This document shows, in pieces, positions 11,335 through 21,652 of a DNA stretch of 64,000 nucleotides. Source of the DNA: Mesoplasma coleopterae (GTDB taxonomy: Bacteria; Bacillota_I; Bacilli_A; Mycoplasmatales; Mycoplasmataceae); the NCBI RefSeq assembly GCF_002804245.1, contig NZ_CP024968.1:248001-312000 (forward strand). The letters are read 5' to 3'. A program made the translations under genes and the position numbers. The notes beneath the pieces were generated by a model that was given only the letters and a program-made list of their open reading frames with translations, was not told where the DNA came from and did not search any database. Numbering within the stretch: the stretch's first letter is position 1; every line of letters begins with the position of its first letter.

Positions 11335-11364
11335 AACCTAGTTATTTCTAACTAGGTTGTTTTT
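11335..11364. terminator. Bidirectional terminator between the hydrolase gene and tmRNA
   Basis: A perfect 10-bp stem (AACCTAGTTA/TAACTAGGTT) with a TTTC loop. T-rich runs follow it on both strands. Confidence 0.85.
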
Positions 11365-11373
11365 CTTAATAAA

Positions 11374-11785
11374 TGGTGGAGATGGTGGGAATCGAACCCA
11401 CGTCCAAAATACCAAATCATATAAATTCTACAGTTTAGATAATTTTCTAATTTGCTATATTAAATAAAACTATCAAAAGATTAATATAACATTCGTAATT
11501 GAGTTTCAAAATTATTTATTACGATCATAATTTCTATTGGAATAGGTATATACAATAATTAACAGATTCCAACACTGTTAAAAATTGCCAAACGTTATAT
11601 TTTTATATTGAAAGTCAAATTAAGCGAAAGCGTAATTTGCTTGTCCAGCATTTAACATAAATGTTGGAACTTCGTTTGTTTTTTCTTCGTTTTTGTTTGC
11701 ATTTTATCAAACCTAGAAGTCTTATGGTCTACCACACCACTGCTATTATATGACCAGAGTATCCTGTCGAAACCAGGACATCCCC
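11374..11785 (-). ncRNA. ssrA: tmRNA (ssrA)
   Basis: tmRNA frees stalled ribosomes and adds a proteolysis tag. Read on the minus strand, the RNA begins GGGGATG at 11785 and ends CATCTCC-A-CCA at 11374, giving a 7-bp acceptor with a G3-U70 pair for alanyl-tRNA synthetase. The T arm GTGGGTTCGATTCCCAC is intact. The tag frame starts with GCA at 11700 and ends with TAA at 11620, encoding 26 residues that begin ANKNEEKTNEVPTF and end ANYAFA. This differs from the tag I recall for Mesoplasma florum by Lys for Asn. The gene is not permuted. Confidence 0.97.
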
Positions 11786-11793
11786 ATATTTTT

Positions 11794-11799
11794 ATTATA
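11794..11799 (-). promoter_or_regulatory. -10 element of tmRNA
   Basis: TATAAT on the minus strand, with 8 bases between it and the mature 5' end. The short space to mgtE is therefore probably a divergent promoter region. Confidence 0.55.
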
Positions 11800-11834
11800 C
11801 AATATATTAATAAGAAGTTCATGAAAGGTAAACT

Positions 11835-13241
11835 ATGTTGAAACTAGATCATATTGAAGAAATGCTTGAGAAAGCTTTAGAAGAAAAAGATGTTAAAAAA
11901 ATAAGAAGTATTTCTAAAGAATTCCAATTTGTAGACTTTGCTGAAGCAATGGAACAATTCGAAAGCAAAAAGGTATTAAAAATATTTAGATTATTAGAAC
12001 TTGAAGAAGCTGCTGAAATTTTTACATACTTAGATTCAGAACATCAAGAATATATAATTGAAGCTTTCACTAATACTGAAATTCAGGAAATCTTGGATGA
12101 ACTTTATACTGATGACATTATTGACTTAATTGACGAAATGCCAAGTGAAGTTGTTAAAAAGATTTTGAAAGCAACAACAAAAGATGTAAGGAAAGAATTA
12201 AACAATATTCTTAAATATAAAGAACATACTGCAGGAGCCATAATGAGTATCAATTTTACTGAGTTAAAGGCAGATAACACAGTAGAAATGGCAATTAAGG
12301 CTATTAAACGTCGTCATGATGATTATGATGAGATAGATGACTTATTTATTATTGATGAACATAATAAATTGTTAGGTTGAATTGAATTAAAACAATTACT
12401 AATTAATAGTCCAAAAACAAAACTTGGAACAGTAATGAATTCAAAAATTGTTAACGTTAATGTAGAGATGGACCAAGAAGAAGTTGCAAACTATTTTAAA
12501 CGTTATGACATAAACACTTTACCTGTTGTTAATAAAAATCAACAATTAGTTGGTATTATAACTGTTGATGATGTTATTGATGTATTAGTTGAAGAATCAA
12601 CTGAAGATATTCAAAATTTTGCAGGAATTGATGCTGATGATGTAGAATCAGATTATTTTGAAACAAGTATTTTCAAAATGTACAAGTCAAGAGTTGTTTG
12701 ATTATCAATTTTATTACTAATTGGAGTAATTACTCACGTAATTATGTTATTAATGTTTAATTTAGTTGAAGGCTTAAAAGATTTACCATCGGGTAAAGAA
12801 GTAATTATGATGATTCCAATATTAATTGTTTTAGCTGGAGTATCAGGAAATATTGCTAACCAATCATCTCTAATGATGATTAGATCATTAGCCTTAAATC
12901 AAGTTCATAAAAAAGAAATTAAAACAATATTTGGAAAAGAATTATTAGTTGGATTCTTATTAGGCATTACATTAGCATTTATAAATGTAATTAGATTACT
13001 AATAATTTATGCAGTTCAAGAAGGTGGAACAATTAATCATAGTGAATGAATGGTTATTTTATTTTCAACACTTGGAATACTTGTTGTTGTTATGTTAGCT
13101 AACTTATTAGGTATTTTACTGCCATTATTATTGAAGAAGATTAAAAAAGATCCAACAATTGCATCATCACCATTAATTACTAGTCTGGTTGATATTTTGT
13201 GTGTACTTGTATTTATAGGGTTTGCATTAATTATAGTTTAG
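11835..13241 (+). CDS. mgtE: Magnesium transporter MgtE
   Basis: MgtE is a Mg2+ channel gated by cytosolic magnesium. The 468-residue product has an acidic N-terminal domain (about 1-130), two CBS domains (about 131-255, including VVNKNQQLVGIITVDDVIDVL) and a C-terminal membrane domain of five helices (from about residue 285). The membrane part contains SGNIANQSSLMMIRSLAL, the pore-lining region. Three TGA Trp codons interrupt it under the standard code. Only 49 bases separate it from tmRNA, too few for a magnesium riboswitch. Confidence 0.93.
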
Positions 13242-13249
13242 GAGAAAAT

Positions 13250-13921
13250 ATGAGATTAAGAAATAAACCTTGGGTAAAGGAATATTTAGAAAATAACAGT
13301 AAATATTTAATTAAATGAGATAAAGAATCAAAAATTAATTTAGCTGATTTATTTGAAAATACAAAACAACCTGTTCATTTAGAGATTGGCTGTGGTAAAG
13401 GTAACTTTATTACAAATCATGCATTAAAAGAAGAAAATATTAACTTTATTGGAATGGAAAAAGAAGAGACCGTTGTTGGAGTTGCACTTAAAAAAACTTT
13501 AACAGAGTTTAATCAAAAAAACCGAGAAGTGACTAATTTAAAATATTTTAATGATTTTGCTGAGGATTTGTCTGACATATTTGCACCATCATCAATTGAT
13601 AAAATTTATTTAAATTTTTCTGATCCTTGACCAAAAGCGAGACATGCTAAAAAAAGACTAACATACAGGACCTTTTTAGATATCTATGCAAATATTATTA
13701 AATCAAATGGAATTTTGGAATTTAAAACTGATAATGATGGTCTATTTTCATTTTCCTTAGAAGAAATTTCAGAAAATAAAAATTGAGAATTAATTTATCA
13801 AACAACGGATTTATATTCTGATCAAACTGCTTTAGAAAATAATATTCCAACTGAATATGAAACTAAATTTCATAATATTGGAAAAAACATTAATAAATTA
13901 ATAATTAAAAAAACCTTTTAA
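13250..13921 (+). CDS. trmB: tRNA (guanine-N7-)-methyltransferase
   Basis: TrmB makes m7G46 in the variable loop of tRNAs. The 223-residue product has the SAM-binding motif [11 protein letters not shown] near residue 45, [16 protein letters not shown] around residue 125 and the closing [14 protein letters not shown] block, all typical of the family. The DPWPK Trp is TGA, while the N-terminal NKPWVKE Trp is TGG. It starts 8 bases after mgtE behind AGGAG, so the two genes probably share a transcript. Confidence 0.95.
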
Positions 13922-13923
13922 TT

Positions 13924-13948
13924 AACTTGGAGAAATCCAAGTTTTTTT
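13924..13948 (+). terminator. Terminator of mgtE-trmB
   Basis: Stem AACTTGG/CCAAGTT followed by seven T residues. Confidence 0.88.
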
Positions 13949-13972
13949 GTTAATAACTTATGAGGTGAAAAT

Positions 13973-15325
13973 ATGATTAATTTAATACTTATTTTTTTAT
14001 CAACTATTTTTGGTTTTAATCAACTAGAGAATATTAACTATGTTCCAGAGAAAAAACAATTAAAATACAATGGTAATCAACATGTTAAATATCCTACAAA
14101 AGAATATTCAACAAATATAAATTTTGTTCAAAATGTTTTTAACAGCGGGCATTTATGAAAAACAAATTATGACTATACATTTGTTGTTAATTTAAGTGAT
14201 TTTGATAAATATACGTTTGAATATTTTGATTTTAAAATTCAGTTTGAAATTTTAGAAAGACTTGTTGATATAAACAATCAATCTTATTCTACAAAAAATA
14301 CAGTGGAACTCATAATTTATAAAAACATTGCTTCTAAAGTAATCATACAAAATCATTCTTATCAACAAAAAGGAACCAATAGAAAAATTAATTATCAAAG
14401 TTTAATAATGGCAGAATTAAACAAAAAAGAAAATTACCAATTAACAGCGTTAATTTCAAATAATTTAGCAAACAATGAGGAACTTAAAAATGTAATTATA
14501 TTTGAACAAAGAACATTAAATATTAATAAAATAATTATTTCGCTTGTACCAAAGATTAATTATTCTATGTTTGAAAATGCAAAAATTACTGTTTATTATG
14601 ATCCTACAAAAATTGGTTTAAATGCAGCTGAAATAAACAAACAAATAAATTTAGAATTAGTTAATTTATTAGATAAATTAAATATTGATTCAAAAGTATT
14701 TTATTATTTATTTTCAGGAATTAATTTAGTTAATAGTGACTTATCAAGACTTTCATCAGTCAATAAAGATTTAGTTCAAATTTTTATAATAGAATGTGCC
14801 AAAAGTTATTTAGTAGAAAAAGACTCATTTCTAAATACTTTAACATCTCCAACTATAAAAATAGAATTTATACAAAAGTTTAATATAAATAATTTAGGAT
14901 TTAAAAAAATAATTTATGTTGATGATTACTCAACAGTTACAAATAATTTAATAATTTTAAATTTTAGTTCACATAGGTTTTTATTTGATGAAATACTTTT
15001 CCTTGAAAAATTTAATGATCAAAAATGATTAGTTAAAGTTAATCCAAAATATAACAATAATATATTTGGTGAATTAGAAATCAGTTTAGTTTTAAAATCA
15101 AACAATTGAAGTGAATCTAACAAAGAAAATATTGATACTGAAAATCCTTCGTGAATTGATGGAGAAAAAGCGGATGATAATCCTGAATTGAAAACAAATA
15201 AGCATAGTAAATATTTAAAATCAATTATTCTGTTTTTAATTAGTATATTTATGTTTAGTTTTATTTTATTGCCTGAATTATTGAAAAAACTAAAAAAGAT
15301 ATATAGAAAAAATGATAAAATATAA
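13973..15325 (+). CDS. Surface-anchored protein of unknown function upstream of prpC-prkC
   Basis: I do not recognise this 450-residue protein. It starts with a short hydrophobic segment (about residues 1-16) that could be a signal sequence or anchor. A long Asn/Lys/Ile-rich domain of about 390 residues follows. Near the C-terminus is a membrane helix (about 417-438) and then a basic tail (KKLKKIYRKNDK). That layout suggests a large external domain held by the C-terminal helix. It lies 26 bases upstream of the PP2C phosphatase gene with no terminator, so it is probably the first gene of the prpC-prkC-rsgA-rpe-thiN operon. Confidence 0.7.
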
Positions 15326-15351
15326 AAAGAAAAAGTTGAGGGATATCGTGC

Positions 15352-16116
15352 ATGAGATATAAAATTCAATCACTAACTGATATAGGTAGAGTTAGAAAAT
15401 CAAATCAAGATTTCTTAGGATACACTGAAAACAACGAAGGTTGTCTTTTTGCTATTGTTTGTGATGGTATGGGTGGTCATGCATATGGTGAATTAGCTTC
15501 TAAGATGGCAGTTGAAACATTCATTAGATTATTTGAAAAAACTACTTTTTTAGAAAAGTCCGATAATGAAATAAATGAATGATTGAGAGAATCTGTAAAA
15601 CAAATAATTCAAGAAATGAAAAATCATGTTGATGTTTTTTTTGAAACTAATGATATGGGGACAACATTAACTGCTGTACTCTTTGTAGGAAAAAAAGCAT
15701 TTGTTGTTAACATTGGTGATTCAAGAACATACAGAATTAAAGATGGTAAGTTAAATCAAATAACAGTTGATCAAAACTTATGAAATGATAAAGATAATCG
15801 TGAAAAAAGAAAAGAAGAAATAAAAAACTATTTAGGGCCTAGATTTAACGAAATGACATATTGAAAAGTTTTAACAAGTGCTTTAGGACCAAATAAGAAT
15901 ACAAAAATAGATACTTATTTGCTAACTGATAATGTAGGTACTTTTGTCTTAACAACTGATGGTGTTCATGACTACATTGATGCAGAGACTTTTACTGAAA
16001 TATTAACTTCAAAGAGAAGATTAAAAGCTAAAGCTAAAGAAATGATTGAGTATGCATTAAATAATTTTTCAACTGATAACTTATCATTGCTAATTGTAGA
16101 AATGATGGGTGAATAG
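15352..16116 (+). CDS. prpC: PP2C-type Ser/Thr protein phosphatase
   Basis: This phosphatase reverses phosphorylation by the neighbouring PrkC kinase in Firmicutes. The 254-residue product shows the PP2C metal-binding motifs in order: RKSNQDFLGY near residue 16, VCDGMGGHAYGE near 37, DMGTTLTA near 100, NIGDSRTYRI near 120, LTTDGVHDYI near 202 and a final TDNLSLLIV. It is followed 2 bases later by prkC. The ATG at 15352 has only a weak GAGGG ribosome site, so coupling to the upstream gene is possible. Confidence 0.94.
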
Positions 16117-16118
16117 AT

Positions 16119-17285
16119 ATGCAAGATAATAATCAAAAATATACGAGAATTGATCAAATACCAGAAGACTATTTTGCTAATAAAAAAATAAATGGCAGCT
16201 ACTTGTTAATAAAAGAAATAGGAAGAGGAACATTTGGTCTAGTCTATAAAGCCAAAGATTTAAGCAATCCAACGAATTATTCAAAAGACAATTTTTTAGC
16301 TATTAAATTAATGTTTGTTCCTAACATTAAGAATGAAAATGACAGATTGAGAGAGCAAGAAGTAAGAGATGAAATTAAGAAATATTCAACTCAAATATTT
16401 AATCCAAGAGTTGTTAAAATTCAAGATTACCTTCAATGAGATAATTTTTTATTAATTGTTATGGAATATGTTGATGGCCAGTCATTGCAAGATATGTTAA
16501 AAGAAAAAGATGGTACTTTAACTTTTGAAGAAATAATTTACTACTTTAGTGAAATAGCTTTAGGGTTACAAGGTGTTCATGACATGAACATGATTCACCG
16601 TGATATTAAACCAGGTAATATTTTGTTAACAAAAGATAAAAAGATAAAGATAACAGACTTCGGAATTTCACATGTTAAAGGATTTGTTTATGAGGGAGGA
16701 AGCGCTAAAAGAACATTGAAACCCTCATCGCCAGGAACACCAAGATTTGCATCCCCAGAACAATATATTGAATCTGATGCTTCAAATGATGACAAAATAT
16801 CATTCCAGTCAGATATTTATTCATTAGGGGTAATGATGTATGAAGCAACAACAGGTGTTGAATTAATTAAAATTAATGATTCAAGATTATTTATGCCAAA
16901 AAATGATAGAGATAGAAAAGACAAAAATACTTATCTTTTAGATCAAAGTTTAGTTGCAGAGATTATTTTACCTTCAGCGATCAATCCAACAATCAACAAA
17001 AGTTTAGAAAGCATAATTATGAAATGTCTTGAAAAAAATGTTGCAGATAGATACAAAACAGCTAATGAAGTGGCAAAAGATCTTAAAGCAATTGGCAGAG
17101 GCGAAAAAATAACAATTAAAAAGTTTAGAAATGAACCTTATAAAAATGAAAATATTAAAAAATTTGAAAATGAAAATAAGAAATTTACAAATTTTATATC
17201 AAGCTTTATTAATACAAAAGTTGTCCCAGTAATTGTTTGCATTTTTGTAATATTAGTTTTATTCATACTTGTTTTAATATGATAG
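16119..17285 (+). CDS. prkC: Ser/Thr protein kinase, PASTA-less PrkC
   Basis: This is a Hanks-type kinase of 388 residues. It has a Gly-rich loop (IGRGTFGLVYKAK), the Lys of FLAIKLMF, the catalytic loop with H160-R161-D162 (HRDIKPGNIL), the DFG motif (TDFGISHVKG) and an SPEQY activation segment. A single membrane helix forms the C-terminus (about 368-388), ending in a TGA Trp directly before TAG. No PASTA repeats or external domain follow, unlike Bacillus PrkC, so a signal would have to come from another protein. It is followed 12 bases later by rsgA. Confidence 0.94.
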
Positions 17286-17297
17286 GAGGTAAAAATT

Positions 17298-18194
17298 GTG
17301 AATGGAAAAATTATTCAAATAGATAGCAATATAAGTTTTGTTCTTACTAAAGATAACAAAGTATATGAAGTATTTATTAAAGGTAATGTCAAAAAAGAAA
17401 CTAAACCTTTAGTCGGAGATGATGTAGAATTTGAGTTTATCGAAGAATTAAAAGGCAATATAACAAAAATAATACCTAGAAAAAATGAAATATATAGACC
17501 AAGAATTGCCAATGTTGATCAGGTTATTATAGTCACATCTTTATTTGAACCACTATTTGCGTCATACATTTTGAATAAATATATTTTTATGATTGAAGCC
17601 AAAAAAATAAAACCAATTCTTTTATTTACAAAAAATGAACTATTGAATAAAACAAAATTTTATGATGAAGTAATGCAAAAAGTAAATTCTTACAAAGATA
17701 TAGGATATGAAGTATTTATACTTGATAATATAGAAAATGTAAAATATAACAAAGAAATAAAAAATTTGAGATTAAAATTAGTTGATAAAGTTTCATTTTT
17801 TACAGGACAAACAGGTGCCGGTAAGTCTACAACACTTAACAATTATTTAGTTGATCATCAAATTAAAACTAATGAAATATCTCTGAAACTTAATAGAGGA
17901 AAGCACACTACTACAAATGTAAAAATATATAACTTACCTGATAATATTTTGATAGCTGATACCCCAGGTTTTTCAAGTTTTGAACTTGTTAATCTTGAAG
18001 TTGAAAATATTTTGAGAACTTCAAAAATATTAAATAAGTTTAATAGTAACTGTAAATTTATCGATTGTATTCATATTCATGAAAAAAAATGTGGTGTAAA
18101 AGATGCGGTTGAAGCAAATGATATACCATTATTTATATATGAAGATTATAAAAAGATTTATGAGGAAATATCAAACAGGAAGGTGAGATACTAA
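17298..18194 (+). CDS. rsgA: Ribosome small subunit GTPase RsgA
   Basis: RsgA is a circularly permuted GTPase that checks late maturation of the 30S subunit. The 298-residue product has an N-terminal OB fold, then G4 (LLFTKNEL), G1 (TGQTGAGKSTTLN, near residue 170), G3 (IADTPGFSSFEL) and a zinc knuckle built from NCKFIDCIHIHEKKCGV. The start is GTG at 17298, 6 bases after an excellent GGAGG. Its stop overlaps the rpe start by one base. The order prpC-prkC-rsgA-rpe-thiN is the Bacillus order. Confidence 0.95.
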   Translation: MNGKIIQIDSNISFVLTKDNKVYEVFIKGNVKKETKPLVGDDVEFEFIEELKGNITKIIPRKNEIYRPRIANVDQVIIVTSLFEPLFASYILNKYIFMIEAKKIKPILLFTKNELLNKTKFYDEVMQKVNSYKDIGYEVFILDNIENVKYNKEIKNLRLKLVDKVSFFTGQTGAGKSTTLNNYLVDHQIKTNEISLKLNRGKHTTTNVKIYNLPDNILIADTPGFSSFELVNLEVENILRTSKILNKFNSNCKFIDCIHIHEKKCGVKDAVEANDIPLFIYEDYKKIYEEISNRKVRY

Positions 18195-18865
18195 TGAAAG
18201 AAATAATTATTGCACCAAGTTTTTTATCTGCAAACTTTGCTGATTTAAAAAAAGAAATAGCGCGATGTGAGTTGGCTAAAATTGAATGAATACATTATGA
18301 TGTAATGGATTATGATTTTGTCCCAAATTTAACATTTGGTTCAAAAATATTAAAAGATATTGTAAATTCAAGTAAGTTTAAAATTGATATACATTTTATG
18401 ATCAAAGTAAAAACAAAGAAATTTGAAGATTTTTTTGTTGAGTATATTAAATGCAATCCAACTATGATGACTATGCATATCGAATCAATGACAAGAGAAG
18501 AAACTCAAAAATTTTATGATTTGTGCAAATCAAACAAGATTATGTTTAGCTTAGCTGTTTCACCAAAAACAGATATCCATGTTTTAGATGAGTGATTAGA
18601 AAAATTAGATAATATTTTAATTATGAGTGTAGAACCTGGATTTGGTGGCCAAACATTCATACCTGAAGTTTTAAAAAAAGTTGAATATTTAGCGTCTTTA
18701 AAAAAAACAAATCAGCTTAACTACATAATTGAAATTGATGGTGGAATTAACGAACACACAAGTAAAAAAGCCGCTAATGCAGGCGTTGAAATGATGGTCG
18801 CAGGGAGTTATTTATTTGAAAGTGAAAATTTTACAGAGAAAGTTGAAGCATTAAAACATGATTAA
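18194..18865 (+). CDS. rpe: Ribulose-phosphate 3-epimerase
   Basis: Rpe interconverts ribulose 5-phosphate and xylulose 5-phosphate in the pentose phosphate pathway. The 223-residue TIM barrel begins IAPSFLSANFADL and carries the family motifs WIHYDVMDYDFVPNLTFG, IDIHFMI, SVEPGFGGQTF and EIDGGIN. TGA encodes the Trp before IHYDVMD. It overlaps rsgA by one base (TAATG) and thiN by eight (ATGATTAA), so all three are probably translationally coupled. Confidence 0.95.
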
Positions 18866-19481
18866 AAATATTCTTATTGTAACTTCCAAAACTAAAATAG
18901 ATTTAAGTGTTTTTAATAATGATCAAACTTATATAATAGGTATTGAACGCGGATGTTTAGATTTGATTGAAAAGAATATAAGAATAGATTTAGCAATTTC
19001 AGATTTTGATCAGGTATTAGATGAAGAATTGGAGATGATTAAGTCTTATTCTAAAAAAATCGAAATACTTTCAAGGGATAAAGACTTGTTAGATGGTGAA
19101 ATGGCAATAATAAAAGCTAAGAAAATATCTTCAACAGCTAATATTTTATTTGTAGCTAATCCAACAAAAAGATATGACATGAACTTTTCAATTTTAAATC
19201 TAATATTTAAATATGGAATTAAATTAATAAATGATGAAAGTGTAATTTTCAAAATACCATCAGGTAAAACAGAATTAGAATTTAGTAATTTCCAAATTTA
19301 TACTTTCATAAGTTTCTTTTCAAAAGTTGATACTATAATAACTTTAAAAAATTTAAAATATGAATGTAATAATTTAGAATTAAAAGCTTGAGAAAATACT
19401 TGCATATCTAATGCCATGGTATTAAGTAAAAATCCAATAATTAACACTAATAATGAAATAATATGTATAGCAACAAAATAA
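18858..19481 (+). CDS. thiN: Thiamine pyrophosphokinase
   Basis: ThiN converts thiamine to thiamine diphosphate. The 207-residue product matches the short mollicute form: an N-terminal IGIERGCLDLIEK with LAISDFDQV (the ATP/Mg2+ DFD motif) and DKDLLDGEMAI, then a weakly conserved beta-rich C-terminal part. Its position directly after rpe, with an eight-base overlap, is the Bacillus yloS/thiN position. One late TGA Trp (19389) extends the frame by 30 codons. Confidence 0.87.
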
Positions 19482-19508
19482 AAAAAGGAATTTAAATTTC
19501 CTTTTTTT
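19482..19508. terminator. Bidirectional terminator between thiN and the convergent gene
   Basis: An AAAAAGGAA/TTCCTTTTT stem with T runs on both strands. It contains the stop codon of the minus-strand gene. Confidence 0.75.
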
Positions 19509-19935
19509 CTTGTAGTTTAATTCTTTTCTCTGCTGCTTTAAGATTTAATTTAGCTTTTTTAAATCTAATTTTAGCATTTCTAACTTTAGCCTTAAAAGTT
19601 ATTTTTTCAAATTCATTCTTGTTACTTTTTAATTCTTTTCTTCTTTGTTCCAATTCAAGTTTTGCAACATTAACTTCTGCCTTAGCTAATTTTAATTCAC
19701 TCAAAGATCTTTCATGAATTTCTTGAGAATTAAAAAAACTAGTGTAGTCAATTGTCATTTCATCAGTCGAATGAGTATTCTCTCTATTGTCATATATTTT
19801 AGCTACTAATTTATGCTCTCTAGCTAATTTTTTTGCTTCAGTTATTGCATCTTCTTTTTCCTTAAAAGAACCTAAATCATCTTTAGTTACAACTACTTCT
19901 TTTTCAGTTTTAACAATTTTTCAAGGCATGACCAT
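19492..19935 (-). CDS. Hypothetical protein, DUF2188-like head and coiled-coil tail
   Basis: The 147-residue product starts MVMPWKIVKTEKEVVV (Trp is TGA). Its first about 45 residues, with KEKEDAITEAKKLAREH, resemble the small DUF2188 domain. The last about 80 residues are a highly charged Lys/Glu/Ala helix that should form a coiled coil. There is no signal or membrane segment. ATG at 19929 is an alternative start two codons downstream; both fit an AAAAGAG site. It is a single-gene unit on the opposite strand, inserted between thiN and rpmB in an otherwise Bacillus-like order. The function is unknown. Confidence 0.65.
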
Positions 19936-19954
19936 TCACTCTTTTCTTTTTAAT

Positions 19955-19983
19955 ATTATATTAAAAAGTTTAGACAAAAACAA
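19955..19983 (-). promoter_or_regulatory. Promoter of the DUF2188-like gene
   Basis: On the minus strand, TTGTTT (19983-19978) and TATAAT (19960-19955) are separated by exactly 17 bases. Confidence 0.6.
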
Positions 19984-20000
19984 ATAATACTTTAGCAAAT

Positions 20001-20023
20001 AAAAAAGGGTATTTAAAACCCTT
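20001..20023 (-). terminator. Terminator of tRNA-Leu
   Basis: Minus-strand stem GGGTTTT/AAATACCC followed by six T residues, 15 bases after the tRNA 3' end. Confidence 0.75.
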
Positions 20024-20037
20024 AGTATTTTTATAAA

Positions 20038-20122
20038 TGGTGCCTCCTATCGGGGTCGAACCGATACGAGTTTCCTCGTCAGATTTTGAGTCTGATGCGT
20101 CTGCCAATTCCGCCAAGGAGGC
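20038..20122 (-). tRNA. tRNA-Leu (anticodon CAA)
   Basis: An 85-nt tRNA with acceptor GCCTCCT/AGGAGGC, discriminator A and an encoded CCA. The anticodon stem TCAGA/TCTGA holds the loop CTCAAAA, so the anticodon is CAA and it reads UUG. The long variable arm (CGAGGAAACTCG) is typical of class II tRNA-Leu, and the T loop GGTTCGACCCC is normal. A minus-strand TATAAT (20136-20131) lies 8 bases upstream. Confidence 0.95.
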
Positions 20123-20176
20123 ATATAACAATTATAATACATTTTTTGGTAAAATATTTCTAATGAAAGAGGTATT

Positions 20177-20920
20177 ATGAAAAAACAAACTAATAAAATA
20201 TTAATACTAAATATATTAAATGTAATATTTACAATCTTGTTTAGCTTATTAATAATAGCTACTATACTTGCTGTTTGCATATCATTAAAACAAACATTTG
20301 TTGCAATATTAGTAATTTTGCCAATCGTTTCTTTTATTTCAATTATTATTTTTTATCTAATATCATACAGAAAAAGAAAAATAGGAATAACAAATTTATT
20401 ATTTTTTATGTGTTCACTAAATATATTTTCATTGCTTATAAGTTATAAAATAATTTCTGAGTTAGAATCCTTAGATATTTTACAGAATGAGGATAATGAA
20501 AAAGTTTTTGAAGAAAAAAATATTTTAATGGCTAGTTGAGAAATAGAACTTGAAAAAGCAAAAATAGATAAGAAGCTAGCAAAATTAAGTTCAACTAATG
20601 AAAATAAAAAAGTTTCTAAAAAAAATATTGAACAAAAATTAGAGGTGAATAAAAGAGAAGTTTATAAAAGTTATACTAAATTTGTTTATAAAAATATATT
20701 GAAAAAAAACCCAGAAGAAAAAAACACATTTAAAATAATCACCTTAACATCAAATGCTATAGTTAAATATGAATATCTTGATCAATTTCTTAAACAAGAA
20801 AAACTAATTAAAGACTTAGAAAAATTTGGTTGAACAAAAGAAGAAGTAGTTCAAGTAATTACAACTAATGATATAGAACAAATAATTACAACATTTAAAG
20901 AAAACAGAAAAGATTATTAG
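20177..20920 (+). CDS. Membrane protein of unknown function
   Basis: The 247-residue product has three predicted membrane helices in its first about 95 residues (about 8-33, 40-62 and 72-92). A Lys/Glu-rich, probably helical cytosolic domain of about 150 residues follows. Two TGA Trp codons (20537 and 20831) split it under the standard code. It is divergent from tRNA-Leu and ends at a terminator shared with rpmB. No family was recognised. Confidence 0.7.
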
Positions 20921-20923
20921 AAA

Positions 20924-20951
20924 AAAACACATGCAACTAAGCATGTGTTTT
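20924..20951. terminator. Bidirectional terminator
   Basis: A perfect 11-bp stem (AAAACACATGC/GCATGTGTTTT) with loop AACTAA. It serves the plus-strand membrane protein gene and the minus-strand rpmB. Confidence 0.88.
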
Positions 20952-20956
20952 ATTAA

Positions 20957-21157
20957 TTAAGCAACAACAACGTTTTGTTTTTTTAAAGTTCTTAAAGTTC
21001 TTGCTGAAACTTTGATAGTAAATACATTACCGTTTTCGTCCATAACTTTAACTTTTTGTAAGTTTAAATTTCATTTTCTCTTTGTTGCATTTAAAGCGTG
21101 TGATCTTGAATTACCAGATAACGCACTTTTACCAGTTAACATATCTTTTCTTGCCAT
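20957..21157 (-). CDS. rpmB: Ribosomal protein bL28
   Basis: The 66-residue product [16 protein letters not shown]...LKKQNVVVA is bL28 of the large subunit. It shows the conserved [23 protein letters not shown] block, in which TGA encodes Trp. The start follows AGAGGTGA. It stands alone on the minus strand next to an Asp23-family gene and fakA, exactly the local arrangement of Bacillus (rpmB opposite yloU-yloV). Confidence 0.95.
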
Positions 21158-21248
21158 CTCATTTCACCTCTGTCTATAGTTAAGATTAATAACACTAAAA
21201 AAATAATACTAAAAATAAAGAGATATTACAACATATATAAATAAAATT

Positions 21249-21276
21249 TTGCTTTTTTACCCAACTTTTATATAAT
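21249..21276 (+). promoter_or_regulatory. Promoter of the Asp23 gene-fakA
   Basis: TTGCTT (21249-21254) and TATAAT (21271-21276) with a 16-base spacer. Confidence 0.55.
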
Positions 21277-21313
21277 ATTGTTAAAATAATATAAGTGAAA
21301 GTAAGGTGATTTT

Positions 21314-21625
21314 GTGAACACAATAGATAAATCAGTGATTAAAGTAATTAAAGATGCCATAGTAACTGTGCCTGGTGTAGTTTCATTTTCTAATTTTAAT
21401 GCAGACTCATATGATGAGATTGCAACAAATGATATCAACAATGCTATTGAGTTTACAAATACCGACAATATAACTCGTTTTAGAATACATGTTATAATAT
21501 TATCTGGTGTTAACATTAAAGATGTTATAAAAGAAATTCAAATTAGAGTAAAATATGAACTAGAGAAAATTTCAAAATTTACTATGAAATACATGGTAGA
21601 TGTTGTAGTAGATGATTTAGCTTAA
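21314..21625 (+). CDS. Asp23/Gls24 family protein (YloU-like)
   Basis: The 103-residue product has the Asp23/Gls24 pattern: VPGVVSFSN near residue 19 and an amphipathic beta-rich middle, then a segment rich in Val and Ile that ends VDVVVDDLA. The start is GTG at 21314 after AAGGTGA. It sits 27 bases upstream of fakA, as yloU sits upstream of yloV in Bacillus. The role of the family is unclear; envelope or lipid-related stress functions have been proposed. Confidence 0.82.
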   Translation: MNTIDKSVIKVIKDAIVTVPGVVSFSNFNADSYDEIATNDINNAIEFTNTDNITRFRIHVIILSGVNIKDVIKEIQIRVKYELEKISKFTMKYMVDVVVDDLA

Positions 21626-21652
21626 AAGCAAAGCAATAGGTGAAGGAATAAA

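Noticed and set aside
11786-11834. Magnesium riboswitch upstream of mgtE
   Set aside because: Only 49 bases lie between tmRNA and mgtE, far shorter than an M-box.
20047-20280. 77-residue minus-strand frame across tRNA-Leu
   Set aside because: It runs through a complete tRNA and the start of another gene.
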